A stretch of 64,000 nt of DNA from Haloglomus litoreum (GCF_029338515.1 NZ_CP119988.1:3658001-3722000), one strand, 5' to 3'. Shown: positions 17,601-26,503, counted from the stretch's first letter. Translations and numbers: made by a program. Notes: generated by a model not told the origin, from the letters alone.

Positions 17601-19202
17601 CGGGTTCGTGACCTGCGCGAACAGCTGCTTGAAGTAGGTGAACAGCGGCCGGTTGAACTGCGACAGTACGGAGAGGGGCGTGTCGTCGCCCATCGAGCCG
17701 ACGGGGTCCTTCCCCTCGCTCGCCATCGGCTCCAGCAGGTGGTCCATCTCGTCGTACGTGTAGCCGTACATCGCCTGGTGGGCCCGCAGCCCGTCCACGT
17801 CGTCGCGGGGGGCCCGATCCTCGCGGTCGGCGATGTCGTCGATGTCGACCTGCTCGTCGTCGACCCACTCGCCGTACTTCTCGTCGAGGAGGCCGTCGAA
17901 GACCTCCTCGTCCGGGATGACCCGGCCCTCCTCGGGGTCCGCCAGGAAGAGCTGGCCGGGCTGGAGCCGGTCGCGCGTCTCGATTTCCGAGGGGTCGTGG
18001 TCGAGCGCGCCGGCCTCGCTGGCCATGACGAGCGTGTTGTCCGTCAGCACGTCGTAGCGGCAGGGGCGGAGCCCGTTGCGGTCGAGGACGGCGCCGATGC
18101 GGTCGCCGTCGGTCGCCGCCACGAGCGCCGGGCCGTCCCACGGCTCGACGAGCGAGGCGTGGTAGTCGTACCACTCCTGGCGCTCCTCGGGCACGTGGTT
18201 GCCGTCCTTGCGCCACGCCTCGGGGATGAGCATCCGCAGGGCGTGCGGGAGGTCACGGCCCCCCTCGACGAGGAGTTCGAGGGCGTTGTCGACGGACGCG
18301 GTGTCGGACTGCTCCGGGTCGTCGATGATGGGCTTGATCCGCTCGATGTCGTCGCCGTAGTCCTCGTGCGCGATGTCCGTCTCCCGCGCCCGCATCCAGT
18401 TGATGTTACCCTGGATGGTGTTGAACTCGCCGTTGTGGATGATGTTGCGGTACGGATGGGCGAGGTGCCAGGCGCCGAGCGTGTTCGTCGAGAAGCGGGC
18501 GTGGACCATCGCGAACGTCGACGCCATCCGCTCGTCGCCGAGTTCGGGGAAGTAGCCCGCCAGCTGGTCGGCCTTGAGGAGTCCCTTGTAGACGAGCGTC
18601 TTGCGGTCCAGCGAGACGATGTAGAAGCGCTCGGCGCCCGTGGGCTGTTCGTCCTCGAGGCGGTTCTCGATGGACCGCCGCCCGACGTACAGCGCGCGGT
18701 CGAATGCATCGGCGTCGAACGCCCCCTCGGGCCGGACGAACACCTGTGCGACCTGCGGTTCGCTCTCGACCGCGGTCTCGCCCAGCATCGAGTTGTCCGT
18801 CTCGACGCCGCGCCAGTGGAAGGTCTCGAGGCCCTGGTCGGCGAGTTCCTGCTCGACGACCGCCTGGAGGCTCGCCGCGGCCTCGTCGTCCTGCGGGAGA
18901 AAGACGGAGCCGACGGCGTACTCCCGGGCGGGCGGGAGGTCGACATCCAGTTCGTCGCGGAAGAACTCGTCCGGGATCTGGATGAGGACGCCCGCGCCAT
19001 CGCCGGTGTTCTCCTCGGCGCCGGTCGTCCCGCGGTGTTCGAGGTTCTCGAGGAGGTCGAGCCCGTCCGCCAGTACGTCGTGGCCGCCGTCGCCGTCGAG
19101 GTCGAAGACCACCCCGACGCCGCAGTTGGCGCGGTGGTCCTCGGGGTCGGCGAGGAGCGTCGCGTCGTCGTCGCTCGCGGACCCTGTCGTGCGTTCCTGC
19201 AT
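14646..19202 (-). CDS. gltB: Glutamate synthase large subunit
   Basis: A 1518-residue enzyme, the usual length of GltB. It makes two glutamates from glutamine and 2-oxoglutarate. The N-terminal amidotransferase nucleophile is Cys27 in HRANCGVGVVFDLDG, after a propeptide-like segment, as in bacterial GltB. The central and FMN-binding domains follow; the 3Fe-4S site appears as CVMARQCHENTC (CX5CX4C) in the last third, with GHSGGTGASPKTSIKNAG before it. The C terminus is the beta-helix GXGXG domain (GGVAYVLDREGDF). No small subunit gene is adjacent, so electrons probably come from ferredoxin; that is inference. A TATA-like TCTTATGC lies about 26 bases before ATG 19202. Confidence 0.96.
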   Translation of the reverse strand: MQERTTGSASDDDATLLADPEDHRANCGVGVVFDLDGDGGHDVLADGLDLLENLEHRGTTGAEENTGDGAGVLIQIPDEFFRDELDVDLPPAREYAVGSVFLPQDDEAAASLQAVVEQELADQGLETFHWRGVETDNSMLGETAVESEPQVAQVFVRPEGAFDADAFDRALYVGRRSIENRLEDEQPTGAERFYIVSLDRKTLVYKGLLKADQLAGYFPELGDERMASTFAMVHARFSTNTLGAWHLAHPYRNIIHNGEFNTIQGNINWMRARETDIAHEDYGDDIERIKPIIDDPEQSDTASVDNALELLVEGGRDLPHALRMLIPEAWRKDGNHVPEERQEWYDYHASLVEPWDGPALVAATDGDRIGAVLDRNGLRPCRYDVLTDNTLVMASEAGALDHDPSEIETRDRLQPGQLFLADPEEGRVIPDEEVFDGLLDEKYGEWVDDEQVDIDDIADREDRAPRDDVDGLRAHQAMYGYTYDEMDHLLEPMASEGKDPVGSMGDDTPLSVLSQFNRPLFTYFKQLFAQVTNPPLDYIREEVVTSMETRLGNQRNLLDETPAHARQLVCDSPVLTDAETASIKDLDGDEGDLSSTVVDITYDPDEFASLEAAVEALRAEASEAADEHDIVVLSDRAAGEDRVPVPSLLAVGGVHHHLVRNGLRNRAGLVLESGDPRAVHHFATLIGYGAGAVNPYLAFQSISDLVAGPDGADEEAAVDAYVHAVEDGLLKTMAKMGISTVESYQGAQIFEAVGLDSDFVAEYFEGTTARTEGIGIEDVEADLQKRHEVAWGEEADLERQGEYEHRSDGIFHEWNPQSVGALQQAVRTGDYERYGDFADLMNEQTEQLQTLRGLLEFDSDRDPVDIDDVQPVEEIVKHFSTAAMSLGSLSPEAHENNSIAMNRLGAKSNTGEGGEPPERFDTEKECNIKQVASGRFGVTSDYLTNAEEIQIKMAQGSKPGEGGHLPGKKVNEMIAHVRYATPGVGLISPPPLHDIYSIEDLKQLIHDLKAANPDADINVKLVSEAGIGTIAAGVAKANADVVHISGHSGGTGASPKTSIKNAGLPWELGLAEANQMLRATDLRNRIRVTADGGLKTGRDVAIAALLGAEEYVFGTASLVTSGCVMARQCHENTCPVGVATQRDELRNRFPGEPDHVINYMTFMAQELREIMAELGFESLDEMIGRPEYLAQRTDVKQEKARKLDLSSVIAQPPGDQRRKTEPQTHEVDEQLDWEIMDELGDALETGEPAHLDMEIDNQHRAVGATLSNHISKEHGIDGLPEDTFRIDFDGVAGQSFGAFCKHGVTMSLTGSGNDYVGKGLSGGKLVVQTPNSAPYEPEKNIVIGNVALYGATQGQAYINGKAGERFAVRNSGVKAVVESVGDHGCEYMTGGVVVCLGDTGKNFAAGMSGGVAYVLDREGDFEDRVNYGMVETTRELGEQDRRMMRRLVENHVAHTDSDRAEYVLEHWEEELEKFVKVMPEAYSRALSEGAEDVREDLPDSVGPDAEAAGEGFAASTDD

Positions 19203-19220
19203 GTCAACACCTCACCCGAC

Positions 19221-19233
19221 GCCGCATAAGAGG
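19221..19233 (-). promoter_or_regulatory. TATA-like box of gltB
   Basis: Minus strand reads CCTCTTATGCGGC, centred about 25 bases before the gltB ATG, the usual distance for leaderless haloarchaeal transcripts. Another AT-rich run (CCTTAACAGG) lies about 12 bases farther upstream. Confidence 0.45.
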
Positions 19234-19400
19234 GTTCCTGTTAAGGACTAATGGTTCACTAACCGCAACTAAGGTCCATAATACGCTTTGACGGTGTCCT
19301 AGGTGACGTGGCATGGTGGTGGCGTGCGTGAACAGCACTCACGGCCGCGTGGGAAAGAGGATGTCGTCTGCGGGCCGGCCGGATGTCGGGTCGAGAGACC

Positions 19401-19952
19401 TCAGTCGTCGGCGACCGGCTGGATGCCGACCTGCGAGCGGCGCTCGGCGACCATCGCCTCGAGATGCCGGATGCGGTTGCAGAGCCGCTCGAACCGGCCA
19501 TCTCCCGCCAGCCGACGCTCGGACTGCTCGAGCTGCAGGACGTTTCGCTTCACCCGGAGCGACCCGAGTTCGATGCGGAGCTCCTCGTACGTGCTGCGCT
19601 CGCGGAGCCGCTCGACGGTCCCCACGAGCGTCTCCCGGTCCACGGGCTTGAGCAGGTAGTCGTCGAACCCCATCTCCAGGATGTCCATCTCGGGGGTGAC
19701 CCCCGTCACCATCGCGACCCGCGCATCGAGCCCCCAGTCCCGGAGCGTCACCAGCACCTCGTCACCGGAGACGTCCGGCATGTGCCGATCCAGCAGGACG
19801 ACATCGATGCCGCCCTCGGCCAGTCGTTCCAGCGCGGGCTCCCCACCGTGGACCACCTCGACCTCGTAGTCGACCCGGAGCCAGTCCGCATACAGGTCAG
19901 CCAGCAGTGCGTCGTCCTCCACCACGAGGACCTTGGGATTGTTCGGCGCCAT
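19401..19952 (-). CDS. HalX-type response regulator
   Basis: A 183-residue two-component regulator. Receiver domain 1-120 has the acidic pair at Asp13/Asp14, the phosphoacceptor Asp55 (VVLLDRHMPD), Thr83 and Lys102 (LLKPV). The C-terminal 110-175 region is the helical HalX domain of haloarchaea (LRIELGSLRVKRNVLQLEQSE). No DNA-binding domain is present, so output is probably by protein contact. No sensor kinase gene is next to it. Confidence 0.92.
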   Translation of the reverse strand: MAPNNPKVLVVEDDALLADLYADWLRVDYEVEVVHGGEPALERLAEGGIDVVLLDRHMPDVSGDEVLVTLRDWGLDARVAMVTGVTPEMDILEMGFDDYLLKPVDRETLVGTVERLRERSTYEELRIELGSLRVKRNVLQLEQSERRLAGDGRFERLCNRIRHLEAMVAERRSQVGIQPVADD

Positions 19953-20071
19953 CCTGACTCACTCACGGCTACCACCCAGGGTATATTAATCCGGTAACAG
20001 CAGTTTCTGGCCCTGAAAAGCGTTCTCACGGCGTGAGAAGACCCCGGAAGAATCCGAGCGCCGGGGAGGGA

Positions 20072-22330
20072 TCAGTCGTCCGCGGGAGTCGGACCGCCGG
20101 CCTCGCCGGCCGCCGTCGCCGTCGGGCCGCCCTGCTCGATGGCCTCGATGAGCAGTTCGGAGATGTCGACGATCTCGATGTCGTCCTCGAAGTCCCCGGT
20201 CTTGCGCCCGTCCTCGTACATCGTCATGCACATCGGGCACGCCACGACGAACTTCTCGACGGCCTGGCCCGCCTCCGTATCTTCGAGTGCCTCGCGGAGG
20301 CGTTCCTCGGAGGCCTTCTCGTCCTCCTCGTGCTCGAGCCAGAGCCCGCCGCCGCCGCCACCGCAGCAGTAGGAGTTGTCGCGGTTGCGCGGCATCTCGT
20401 GCAGGTCACACCCCGTCGCACGGATCAGTTCGCGCGGCGCCTCGTACTCGTCGTTGTACCGCCCGAGGTGGCACGGGTCGTGGTACGTGACCGTGTAGTC
20501 CAGTTCCGTCCCGGACAGCCCGAGCGCGTTCCGCTCGACCAGTTCCTCGACGACCTGGGTCCAGTGCAGCACGTCGACCTCGCCGTTCTGGTTCCAGCCC
20601 TCCTCGATCTCGAAGGGCATCATCGGGTCGTCGGCGAACTCGTCGAAGTCGACCTCCGGGTACTCGTTCTTGAACGTGTTGTACGAGTGCGGGTCCGTAC
20701 AGACGATCTTCTCGAAGTCACACTCCTGGAACGAGTCGACGTGATGGCCCGCCAGTTCGACGTAGAGGAACTCCTCGCCGACACGCCGGATGTCGTTCCC
20801 GTCGTACTTCTCGTCGTCGAACAGGATACCGAACGAGACGCCCGATTCCTCGAGCAGTTTCGCCAGCGAGCGAGCCACCTTCTTGTTCCGGTCGTCGTAG
20901 CTCGGGTAGTCGCCGACGTACCAGAGGTACTCGACCTCCTCCTCGCGGGCGTCGGTGACGTCGAACTCCAGCTCGTCGGCCCAGTCGGCGCGCTTGCGCT
21001 GGCTGTTCCCGAACGTGTTGCCCTTCTGCATCACGTTCTGGAACACCTCCTGCAGCGAGGGCTGGATGTCACCCTGGTCGGTGAGCTGGCGGTTGAGCCG
21101 GGTGAACGACTTCAGATGCTCGATCTCGACCGGGCACGCGTCCATACAGGCCATACAGGCCATACAGGACTCCATCGTCTCCGCGTCGATGACGCCGCCG
21201 GACTCGGCGACGATCTCCTGCTCCTCGCCCGTCCGATCGACCTCCTCTCGGTACTGTTTGAGGTCGAGGATGACGTCACGGGGGTCGAGGTTGCGACCGG
21301 AGGCGTTCGCCGGGCAGACCGACGAACAGCGGCCACACTTCGTGCAGGCGTCCTGGTCCAGCATCTCCTTCCAGGAGAACTGGTCGATGGACTCGGCGCC
21401 CGTATCCGCATCGAGGTCGGCGGGGACACCGGGGAGTCGCTTGCCGGCCTTCTCGTCGCGCGTGACCACGTTCGCGAACGAGGAGATCATGTGGAACGGC
21501 TTCGCGTACGGCACCGCCGCCACGAAGAGGAACGCCAACAGCGCGTGCGACCACCAGCCGACCGGGTAGAGTGCCTCGGCCGCGCCGACGGACTCGCTCG
21601 GGCCCATCCCCATCGCCTGGAAGGTGCCGTTCAGGACGTCGGCGACGAACCAGCCGACGAACGAGACCTGCTCGAAGGAGATGAACTGGACGGCACCGTT
21701 CTCGACGCTCGCGGTGCCCAGGATGCGCAGACCCTCCTGGATGTAGCCACCGACCCCGAGCAGGAACAGCGACCAGACCAGGAACCCGTCCTCCCAGGAG
21801 GTGTGCTTGCCGTGCAGCCGGTCCTTCCGGGTCACGTAGCGCCGCCAGAGCGCGATGCCCAGACCGACGACGAACAGCAGGCCCATGAAGTCCATCACCA
21901 GCGAGTACGAGAGGTAGAAGTCACCGACGAAGAACGACTGGCGCTCGCCGGTGAACAGCATCGTGAGGTTCCGGAAGAAGTCGATGTCGATGGCGATGAT
22001 GGTCGTCCCGATCAGCAGGGTCAGGAAGCCCCACAGGATGAACGCGTGCATCACGCCGCCGACCAGATCGCGGTTGAACTGCTTCTCGTTGGAGCCCACG
22101 ATCTTCGCGGCCTCGACGATGCGTCCCGGGAGGTCGTCCAGCCGGTCGAACCAGTCCTCGGTGCCACGCCCGTACCGGGCGAACCGGTCGTACACCCCGT
22201 AGGCGAAGACGAAGATCGTCACAGCGGCGAGGTAGTAGAACACCACCTCACCCGTATGTGAGATCTTCCAGAACGTCGGCCGGGTGGTCACCCCGGAGTC
22301 GACGCCCGCCTGGAGTAGCGTCCACGTCAT
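20072..22330 (-). CDS. Membrane Fe-S oxidoreductase, HdrD/GlpC-like (probable ETF:quinone type)
   Basis: A 752-residue protein. Residues 1-300 contain about six membrane helices with histidines, like the NarI-type cytochrome b domain. Two 4Fe-4S motifs follow: CTKCGRCSSVCP and CMACMACMDACP. Then come two CCG (DUF224) domains, the first degraded (no CCG motif visible), the second with DPCHLGRY and NSYCCGGGGG. This layout matches proteins thought to pass electrons from electron-transfer flavoprotein to menaquinone during fatty acid oxidation; the partner is inferred, not seen here. ATG 22330 (MTWTLLQAG) is preferred to the longer frame. The gene stands alone. Confidence 0.85.
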   Translation of the reverse strand: MTWTLLQAGVDSGVTTRPTFWKISHTGEVVFYYLAAVTIFVFAYGVYDRFARYGRGTEDWFDRLDDLPGRIVEAAKIVGSNEKQFNRDLVGGVMHAFILWGFLTLLIGTTIIAIDIDFFRNLTMLFTGERQSFFVGDFYLSYSLVMDFMGLLFVVGLGIALWRRYVTRKDRLHGKHTSWEDGFLVWSLFLLGVGGYIQEGLRILGTASVENGAVQFISFEQVSFVGWFVADVLNGTFQAMGMGPSESVGAAEALYPVGWWSHALLAFLFVAAVPYAKPFHMISSFANVVTRDEKAGKRLPGVPADLDADTGAESIDQFSWKEMLDQDACTKCGRCSSVCPANASGRNLDPRDVILDLKQYREEVDRTGEEQEIVAESGGVIDAETMESCMACMACMDACPVEIEHLKSFTRLNRQLTDQGDIQPSLQEVFQNVMQKGNTFGNSQRKRADWADELEFDVTDAREEEVEYLWYVGDYPSYDDRNKKVARSLAKLLEESGVSFGILFDDEKYDGNDIRRVGEEFLYVELAGHHVDSFQECDFEKIVCTDPHSYNTFKNEYPEVDFDEFADDPMMPFEIEEGWNQNGEVDVLHWTQVVEELVERNALGLSGTELDYTVTYHDPCHLGRYNDEYEAPRELIRATGCDLHEMPRNRDNSYCCGGGGGGLWLEHEEDEKASEERLREALEDTEAGQAVEKFVVACPMCMTMYEDGRKTGDFEDDIEIVDISELLIEAIEQGGPTATAAGEAGGPTPADD

Positions 22331-22603
22331 ACGGCGGAAACGGATGCCTGTATGGTTAAGTCTTGTCAACCGCTCGCACCCGCTCCGTTGCCGTCTTTCG
22401 CGCTAAATTCCAGCACATCTTCCGCTGTAAAACCAGTAGCGAACGGGGGATTTATCTCGTGGGTCCCCGTGGCGGCCAGCCCCCACTCACGCGATGGAAG
22501 CGACCCCGTCCGTGCGGTCGCAGCGGGCGCCGGCTGTCCGGTCGGGGCGGCCCCGTCCGGCCGGGACTGGACGCGTGCCCGACGGTCGGGAACGGCCCCA
22601 CAG

Positions 22604-22613
22604 AACTAAATAG
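22604..22613 (+). promoter_or_regulatory. TATA box of HTH gene
   Basis: AACTAAATAG lies about 24-33 bases before ATG 22637, which fits a leaderless transcript. The rest of the 306-base gap 22331-22636 contains only GC-rich short repeats and no gene. Confidence 0.55.
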
Positions 22614-22636
22614 CGCGGTCGTTTCGGCACCAAATC

Positions 22637-23245
22637 ATGGACGAGAAGACGGAGGAGCTGCGGGATATCTTCGAGGAGGTGACCGGGGAGGAGACCGTCA
22701 CCGAGACCCAGGAGGAGTCGCCGGGGACGCTCGCGGGCGGGGACGACGAGGAGGTCGCCGAGCGGCTGGCCGCGGTGGTCGCACGGATGCGCGAGAAGTA
22801 CACGTTCGACACCGACCTCACGGACGCCGAGTACGCCCGCCTCGTCCGGGGCTACTACGAGGGCGAGGACGACACCGACATCGCCGGGGCACTCGATGTC
22901 GACCGTCGCGACGTGGTCCGGGCGCGGCTGGACGTCCACCTGGTCCGCGACCGCGACCGGGACGCGCCGTTCGAGCTGAAGCGGCTCCGGCGGCTGCTGA
23001 ACGAGGACCGCGGGACGAGCGAGATCGCCGAGGAGCTGGAGGTGTCGGCCTCGACGGTCCGACGCTACCGGCGCGTCGTCGAGACCGAGACCGAGATCCG
23101 CAGCGTCTCCGCCCGCTACCAGGCCGACTTCGAGGACGTCCTCACCGACGCGGGAATCAGCAACGTCATGACCAGCGACATGAAGGAGGACGGCCTCGAG
23201 GACGCCACCGAGGGCGCCGAGGCCGAGAGCGACATGTCGCTGTAG
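22637..23245 (+). CDS. HTH protein, conditioned medium-induced protein 4-like
   Basis: A 202-residue acidic protein. The centre (about 75-150) contains two homeodomain-like helix-turn-helix units: one around YYEGEDDTDIAGALDVDRRD and one around DRGTSEIAEELEVSASTVRR. The C terminus is a Met/Asp/Glu-rich tail. The pattern matches a haloarchaeal family described as conditioned medium-induced protein 4 in earlier annotation; I recall this without being able to search. Probably a DNA-binding regulator. It is followed, 66 bases on, by a membrane protein gene on the same strand. Confidence 0.7.
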   Translation: MDEKTEELRDIFEEVTGEETVTETQEESPGTLAGGDDEEVAERLAAVVARMREKYTFDTDLTDAEYARLVRGYYEGEDDTDIAGALDVDRRDVVRARLDVHLVRDRDRDAPFELKRLRRLLNEDRGTSEIAEELEVSASTVRRYRRVVETETEIRSVSARYQADFEDVLTDAGISNVMTSDMKEDGLEDATEGAEAESDMSL

Positions 23246-23311
23246 CTCCCCGGGCACCTCCGACCGTCTCCGCCACCGAGTTTTTGAGCCGCCCGTCGAT
23301 ACGGCCGAGCG

Positions 23312-24031
23312 ATGTCCCCGCCACGCACCCCCCTCCGCCACCCCGACCGCTACTTCAGCGAGCGGACGGCCAGCACAGGCCGCGGCATCGCCGTCAGCCT
23401 CCTCACCATGCTGGTCCTGCTGGTCGGTGTCTACACGCTGGGCTGGGTGTTCGCCGCCAACATCGACGGGACCGTCACCGTCGACAACCCCGCCTACCCG
23501 GGGGACGCGTTCTGCGACGGCGACTCACCGGGGGAGTTCACACCGCACGGCTGTGACGAGCCGAAGCGGGTCGAGCGGAACATCGACCACTTCATCTGGC
23601 AGGCCGTCGGGAACGTCGCCGGCCAGCTCGCCATCGGCCTGCCGCTCGTCCTGTTGCTGGTCGCCGGTGCGCTCCACGCCGGGACGTGGCTCGCGAACGG
23701 CGAGGGCCCGTTCGGCCGTACCCTCGCCGTCGCGGCCTGGGGACTGGTCCCGACGCTGGTCGGGATGGCGGCCACGCTCCTCGCGCTCTGGCTCACCTTC
23801 GACCCCATCACGGTCGGTGACGGCTACGACCCGGCGACGCTCCGTGACCAGGCCATCGCGCAGCTGGACACCATGCGGCTGGTCGGCCAGGCCAGCGGCG
23901 TCCTCACGATGGCCTGGGGAGGCGCCATCTGGGGATTCGGGCTGTCCCACGAACGCCACGTCTCCGGGGCCGCAGCCGCCGCGGTCGCCGTCGCCGTCGC
24001 GGTGCTGTTCCTGGGAGTGGGCCTGGTGTGA
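23312..24031 (+). CDS. Yip1-like membrane protein
   Basis: A 239-residue protein with five hydrophobic segments: about 30-50, 100-122, 133-155, 185-205 and 213-238. The N-terminal PLRHPDRYFSER phrase precedes the first segment, as in haloarchaeal Yip1-domain proteins. A loop of about 50 residues between segments 1 and 2 carries two cysteines (Cys71 region and GCDEPKR), perhaps a disulfide outside the cell. Function unknown. Confidence 0.75.
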   Translation: MSPPRTPLRHPDRYFSERTASTGRGIAVSLLTMLVLLVGVYTLGWVFAANIDGTVTVDNPAYPGDAFCDGDSPGEFTPHGCDEPKRVERNIDHFIWQAVGNVAGQLAIGLPLVLLLVAGALHAGTWLANGEGPFGRTLAVAAWGLVPTLVGMAATLLALWLTFDPITVGDGYDPATLRDQAIAQLDTMRLVGQASGVLTMAWGGAIWGFGLSHERHVSGAAAAAVAVAVAVLFLGVGLV

Positions 24032-24046
24032 CTCCCGTGTCGGGGG

Positions 24047-24592
24047 CTACCCGTCGTAGCCGTCCCACTCCTCCCGCAGCAGCCCGTACCGGTAGGTGTC
24101 GTACCAGGCGCCCTCGATGTAGATGGCCTCGCGCTCGACGCCCTCGCGGACGAAGCCCAGCTTCTCCATCACGCGCTGCGAGGGGCGGTTCGGCTCGAAG
24201 ACGCCGGTGTTGAGCCGGTGGAGGTCCAGCTCGTCGAACGCCCAGTCGATGGCCAGCGCGGTGCCGCGGGGGGCGTACCCCTCGCCGTGGTGGTCGGGGT
24301 GGATCCAGGCCCCCATCCAGGCGCTGGCGTTGACGTGGTCGATGCGCCAGACCCCGATGTGGCCGACGGGCTCGTCGGGCGCACAGATGCAGAACCCGGC
24401 GCCGTCGTCGTTGTCGGCGTACTCCTCGAAGGAGCTCTCGACGGCGTGCAGGTTCTTCGGCTCCGTGTTCCGCAGGAGCTGACGCACCTCCGGCCGGTTC
24501 GTCACGTCGCGGACGAACTCGTGGTCCTCCTCCTGGCGCGGCCGGAGCGTCACCTCCCCGTCGTCGGTCGCGCGGAAGACGGGCCCCGGCAT
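24047..24592 (-). CDS. GNAT family N-acetyltransferase (RimJ/RimL type)
   Basis: A 181-residue acetyltransferase starting MPGPVFRATDDGEVTLRPRQ. It shows the acetyl-CoA motif GAWIHPDHHGEGYAPRGTAL and the end motif EKLGFVREGVEREAIYIEGAW. Substrate unknown; RimL-like members acetylate protein N termini. It is the third of three overlapping paralogues; the stop of the previous gene overlaps this ATG as TGATG, so translation is coupled. Confidence 0.9.
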   Translation of the reverse strand: MPGPVFRATDDGEVTLRPRQEEDHEFVRDVTNRPEVRQLLRNTEPKNLHAVESSFEEYADNDDGAGFCICAPDEPVGHIGVWRIDHVNASAWMGAWIHPDHHGEGYAPRGTALAIDWAFDELDLHRLNTGVFEPNRPSQRVMEKLGFVREGVEREAIYIEGAWYDTYRYGLLREEWDGYDG

Positions 24593-25407
24593 CACCGCTC
24601 ACCTCCCTGGCCCGTCGCGCGCTCGTCCGTCTCGCCGTCGGCCGCGCTGCCGTCGCCACCGTCGCCGTCGGTCGCGAACGGCCGGTGATGACCACGCTCC
24701 TCGGCGGTCGCGCCGGGCGGGCTGCCGGGGAGGCCCCGGGTGGTGTCCGAGCGGTCGAACCAGTCCTCGGCCAGCAGCGAGTACGCCACCACGTCGACGT
24801 GCGCGCCGTCGACGCGTTTCGCCTCGCGCCGGGTCTCCCCGACCCGGAAGCCGACGTTCTCCAGGACCGCACGGGAGGCGTCGTTGCGCTCCAGCGCCCG
24901 GGCCCGGACCTTCGTCAGCCGGAGTTCCTCGATGCCGTAGGCGACCAGTTCCCGGATGGCGGCGGTTGCGTAGCCCTGCCCCCGGTACTCGGGGGCGACC
25001 GTGACCGACACCTCGCCGTGCCCGGCCGGCCGCTGGATGTCGAACAGCGAGACGTAGCCGACCGGCTGCGGGGTGAGCGGTTCGTCATCCGGGTCCGCGC
25101 TATCAGCGCCCTCGTCACGGTCGTCCGCGCCGTTCGCGACCGTTCCGCCGTCGGTCCCGAGCGCTTCGGTCGAATCGGGGTCGTCGTGGGGGACGATCAG
25201 GAACTGCGCGCCCTCGTCGTCCGTGTCGGTCTCGGAGACGTGCTCCTCGAACCACGTCTCGAGGTCGACATCGGACTCAGGTCGGGTGAACGTCACGCCG
25301 TGGCGGATCTCCGGGTCGTTCCGGAGCCGCGCGAGGAACTCGAGGTCCTCGCGTTCGATGGTGTACAGCGCCACCTCGTCGTTCTCGCGGAACGGGGCCC
25401 CCGGCAT
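24592..25407 (-). CDS. GNAT family N-acetyltransferase with acidic insert
   Basis: A 271-residue paralogue of its two neighbours, starting MPGAPFRENDEVALYTIERE. It has VAPEYRGQGYATAAIRELV and LENVGFRVGETRREAKRVDG. About 45 extra acidic, low-complexity residues (roughly 85-128, rich in Asp, Ala, Gly) split the fold, and the C terminus is a 60-residue Gly/Asp-rich tail. It is the longest of the three. TGATG junctions link it to both neighbours. Confidence 0.9.
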   Translation of the reverse strand: MPGAPFRENDEVALYTIEREDLEFLARLRNDPEIRHGVTFTRPESDVDLETWFEEHVSETDTDDEGAQFLIVPHDDPDSTEALGTDGGTVANGADDRDEGADSADPDDEPLTPQPVGYVSLFDIQRPAGHGEVSVTVAPEYRGQGYATAAIRELVAYGIEELRLTKVRARALERNDASRAVLENVGFRVGETRREAKRVDGAHVDVVAYSLLAEDWFDRSDTTRGLPGSPPGATAEERGHHRPFATDGDGGDGSAADGETDERATGQGGER

Positions 25408-25976
25408 CAGGCGTCACCTCCGCGGTCGAGGGCCGCGTCGGCGCCGTCCCACTCGCGGGCCAGCATCGAGTAGCGCGCGACGTCGACGTGCTCGCCGTCG
25501 ACGTACTTCTCCGCGGGCTGGATGCCCTCGAGCTGGAACCCGAGCCCCTCCAGCGTCGCGCGACTGGCCTCGTTCTCGACGGTGGCACGGGCCACGATGG
25601 TGTTCAGCCGGCGCTCGGCGAACAGGTAGTCCAGCATCAGCGCGGTGCCCTCGGTGGCGTACCCCTCGCCCTGGTGGTCGGGGGCGACCCAGGCGGCGAG
25701 TTCGGCGGTGCCGTGGTCGGGGTCGATGTCGAAGCCGATGACGTTGCCGACGGGCTCCCCGCCGTCGCGGGTGACGACGAGGAGGCCGACGCCGGAGTCG
25801 TCCTCGGCGTGCTGTTCGTGTCGCTTCTCGGCCTGCGAGCGGGTCTGCGGGAAGGCCGTCGTCAGTCCCCATCGGACCTCCGGGTCCATCGTGTGTTCGT
25901 GGAGGAAGTCGATGTCCTCCTCGTTCGGGGGGTGGAGGGCGACGGTCTCGCCGCGGCGGAACGCGGGACCTGGCAT
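25407..25976 (-). CDS. GNAT family N-acetyltransferase
   Basis: A 189-residue acetyltransferase, first of the three-gene overlapping set. It begins MPGPAFRRGETVALHPPNEE and has VAPDHQGEGYATEGTALMLD for acetyl-CoA binding and LEGLGFQLEGIQPAEKYVDG near the end. Each of the three ends in a conserved tail of the form D-G-x-H-V-D or similar, so they arose by tandem duplication. Confidence 0.9.
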   Translation of the reverse strand: MPGPAFRRGETVALHPPNEEDIDFLHEHTMDPEVRWGLTTAFPQTRSQAEKRHEQHAEDDSGVGLLVVTRDGGEPVGNVIGFDIDPDHGTAELAAWVAPDHQGEGYATEGTALMLDYLFAERRLNTIVARATVENEASRATLEGLGFQLEGIQPAEKYVDGEHVDVARYSMLAREWDGADAALDRGGDA

Positions 25977-26053
25977 GTCCCGAACTCCCGGTCGCAGTGA
26001 CTAAACGCTTCCCTGAAACTGAGACACGTAGTCATACTGAGAGGTCGCCGCCG

Positions 26054-26503
26054 TCAGCGCTCCTCGGCTGCCGGCGGCCCGGTGTCGTCCGTGCGTCCGG
26101 GTCCGACCCCGCCGCCGTCGTCGGTCCCGAACGGGTCCGTCGAGGCGGCCGCCACGGCGTATCGCTCGCGGGCCTCGGCGGCCGGAGTGTCGGTCTCGAC
26201 CAGTTCGGGGGCCCGCGTCGATGTCCCGTCGGGCGACCGCCGGGCAGCGTAGAGCATCACGATGCCGACGAGCACCGTCCCGACGGCGGTGACGGGCGTC
26301 GGGCCGAGGACGATGACCGCCGCGGCGCCGGTGAGGAGCGTCACGACCACCGCTGCGGCGACGGCGAGGCGGCGGCGGCGCCGTATCTCCTCGTGGTGGG
26401 CCGCCACCACGCGCTCGCCCACGCCCGCGGGAACGAGGCGTACGGTGTCGGGCCCGTCGCTGGGGAACCGCAGGCAGTCGACCCGGTCGAGGGCATCGCT
26501 CAT
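26054..26503 (-). CDS. Small two-helix membrane protein
   Basis: A 149-residue protein, starting MSDALDRVDCLRFPSDGPDT. An N-terminal soluble part ends in a basic run (HHEEIRRRRRL) before two membrane helices at about 50-70 and 73-92. The C-terminal 55 residues are polar, with Thr/Asp/Gly. Function unknown. ATG 26503 fits better than the upstream start because the extension has no conserved character. Confidence 0.65.
   Translation of the reverse strand: MSDALDRVDCLRFPSDGPDTVRLVPAGVGERVVAAHHEEIRRRRRLAVAAAVVVTLLTGAAAVIVLGPTPVTAVGTVLVGIVMLYAARRSPDGTSTRAPELVETDTPAAEARERYAVAAASTDPFGTDDGGGVGPGRTDDTGPPAAEER

Noticed and set aside
21140-21180. Triple GCCATACAG repeat in the Fe-S oxidoreductase as an expansion
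   Set aside because: It encodes the normal CX2CX2CX3CP cluster motif; the repetition is a result of the codons.
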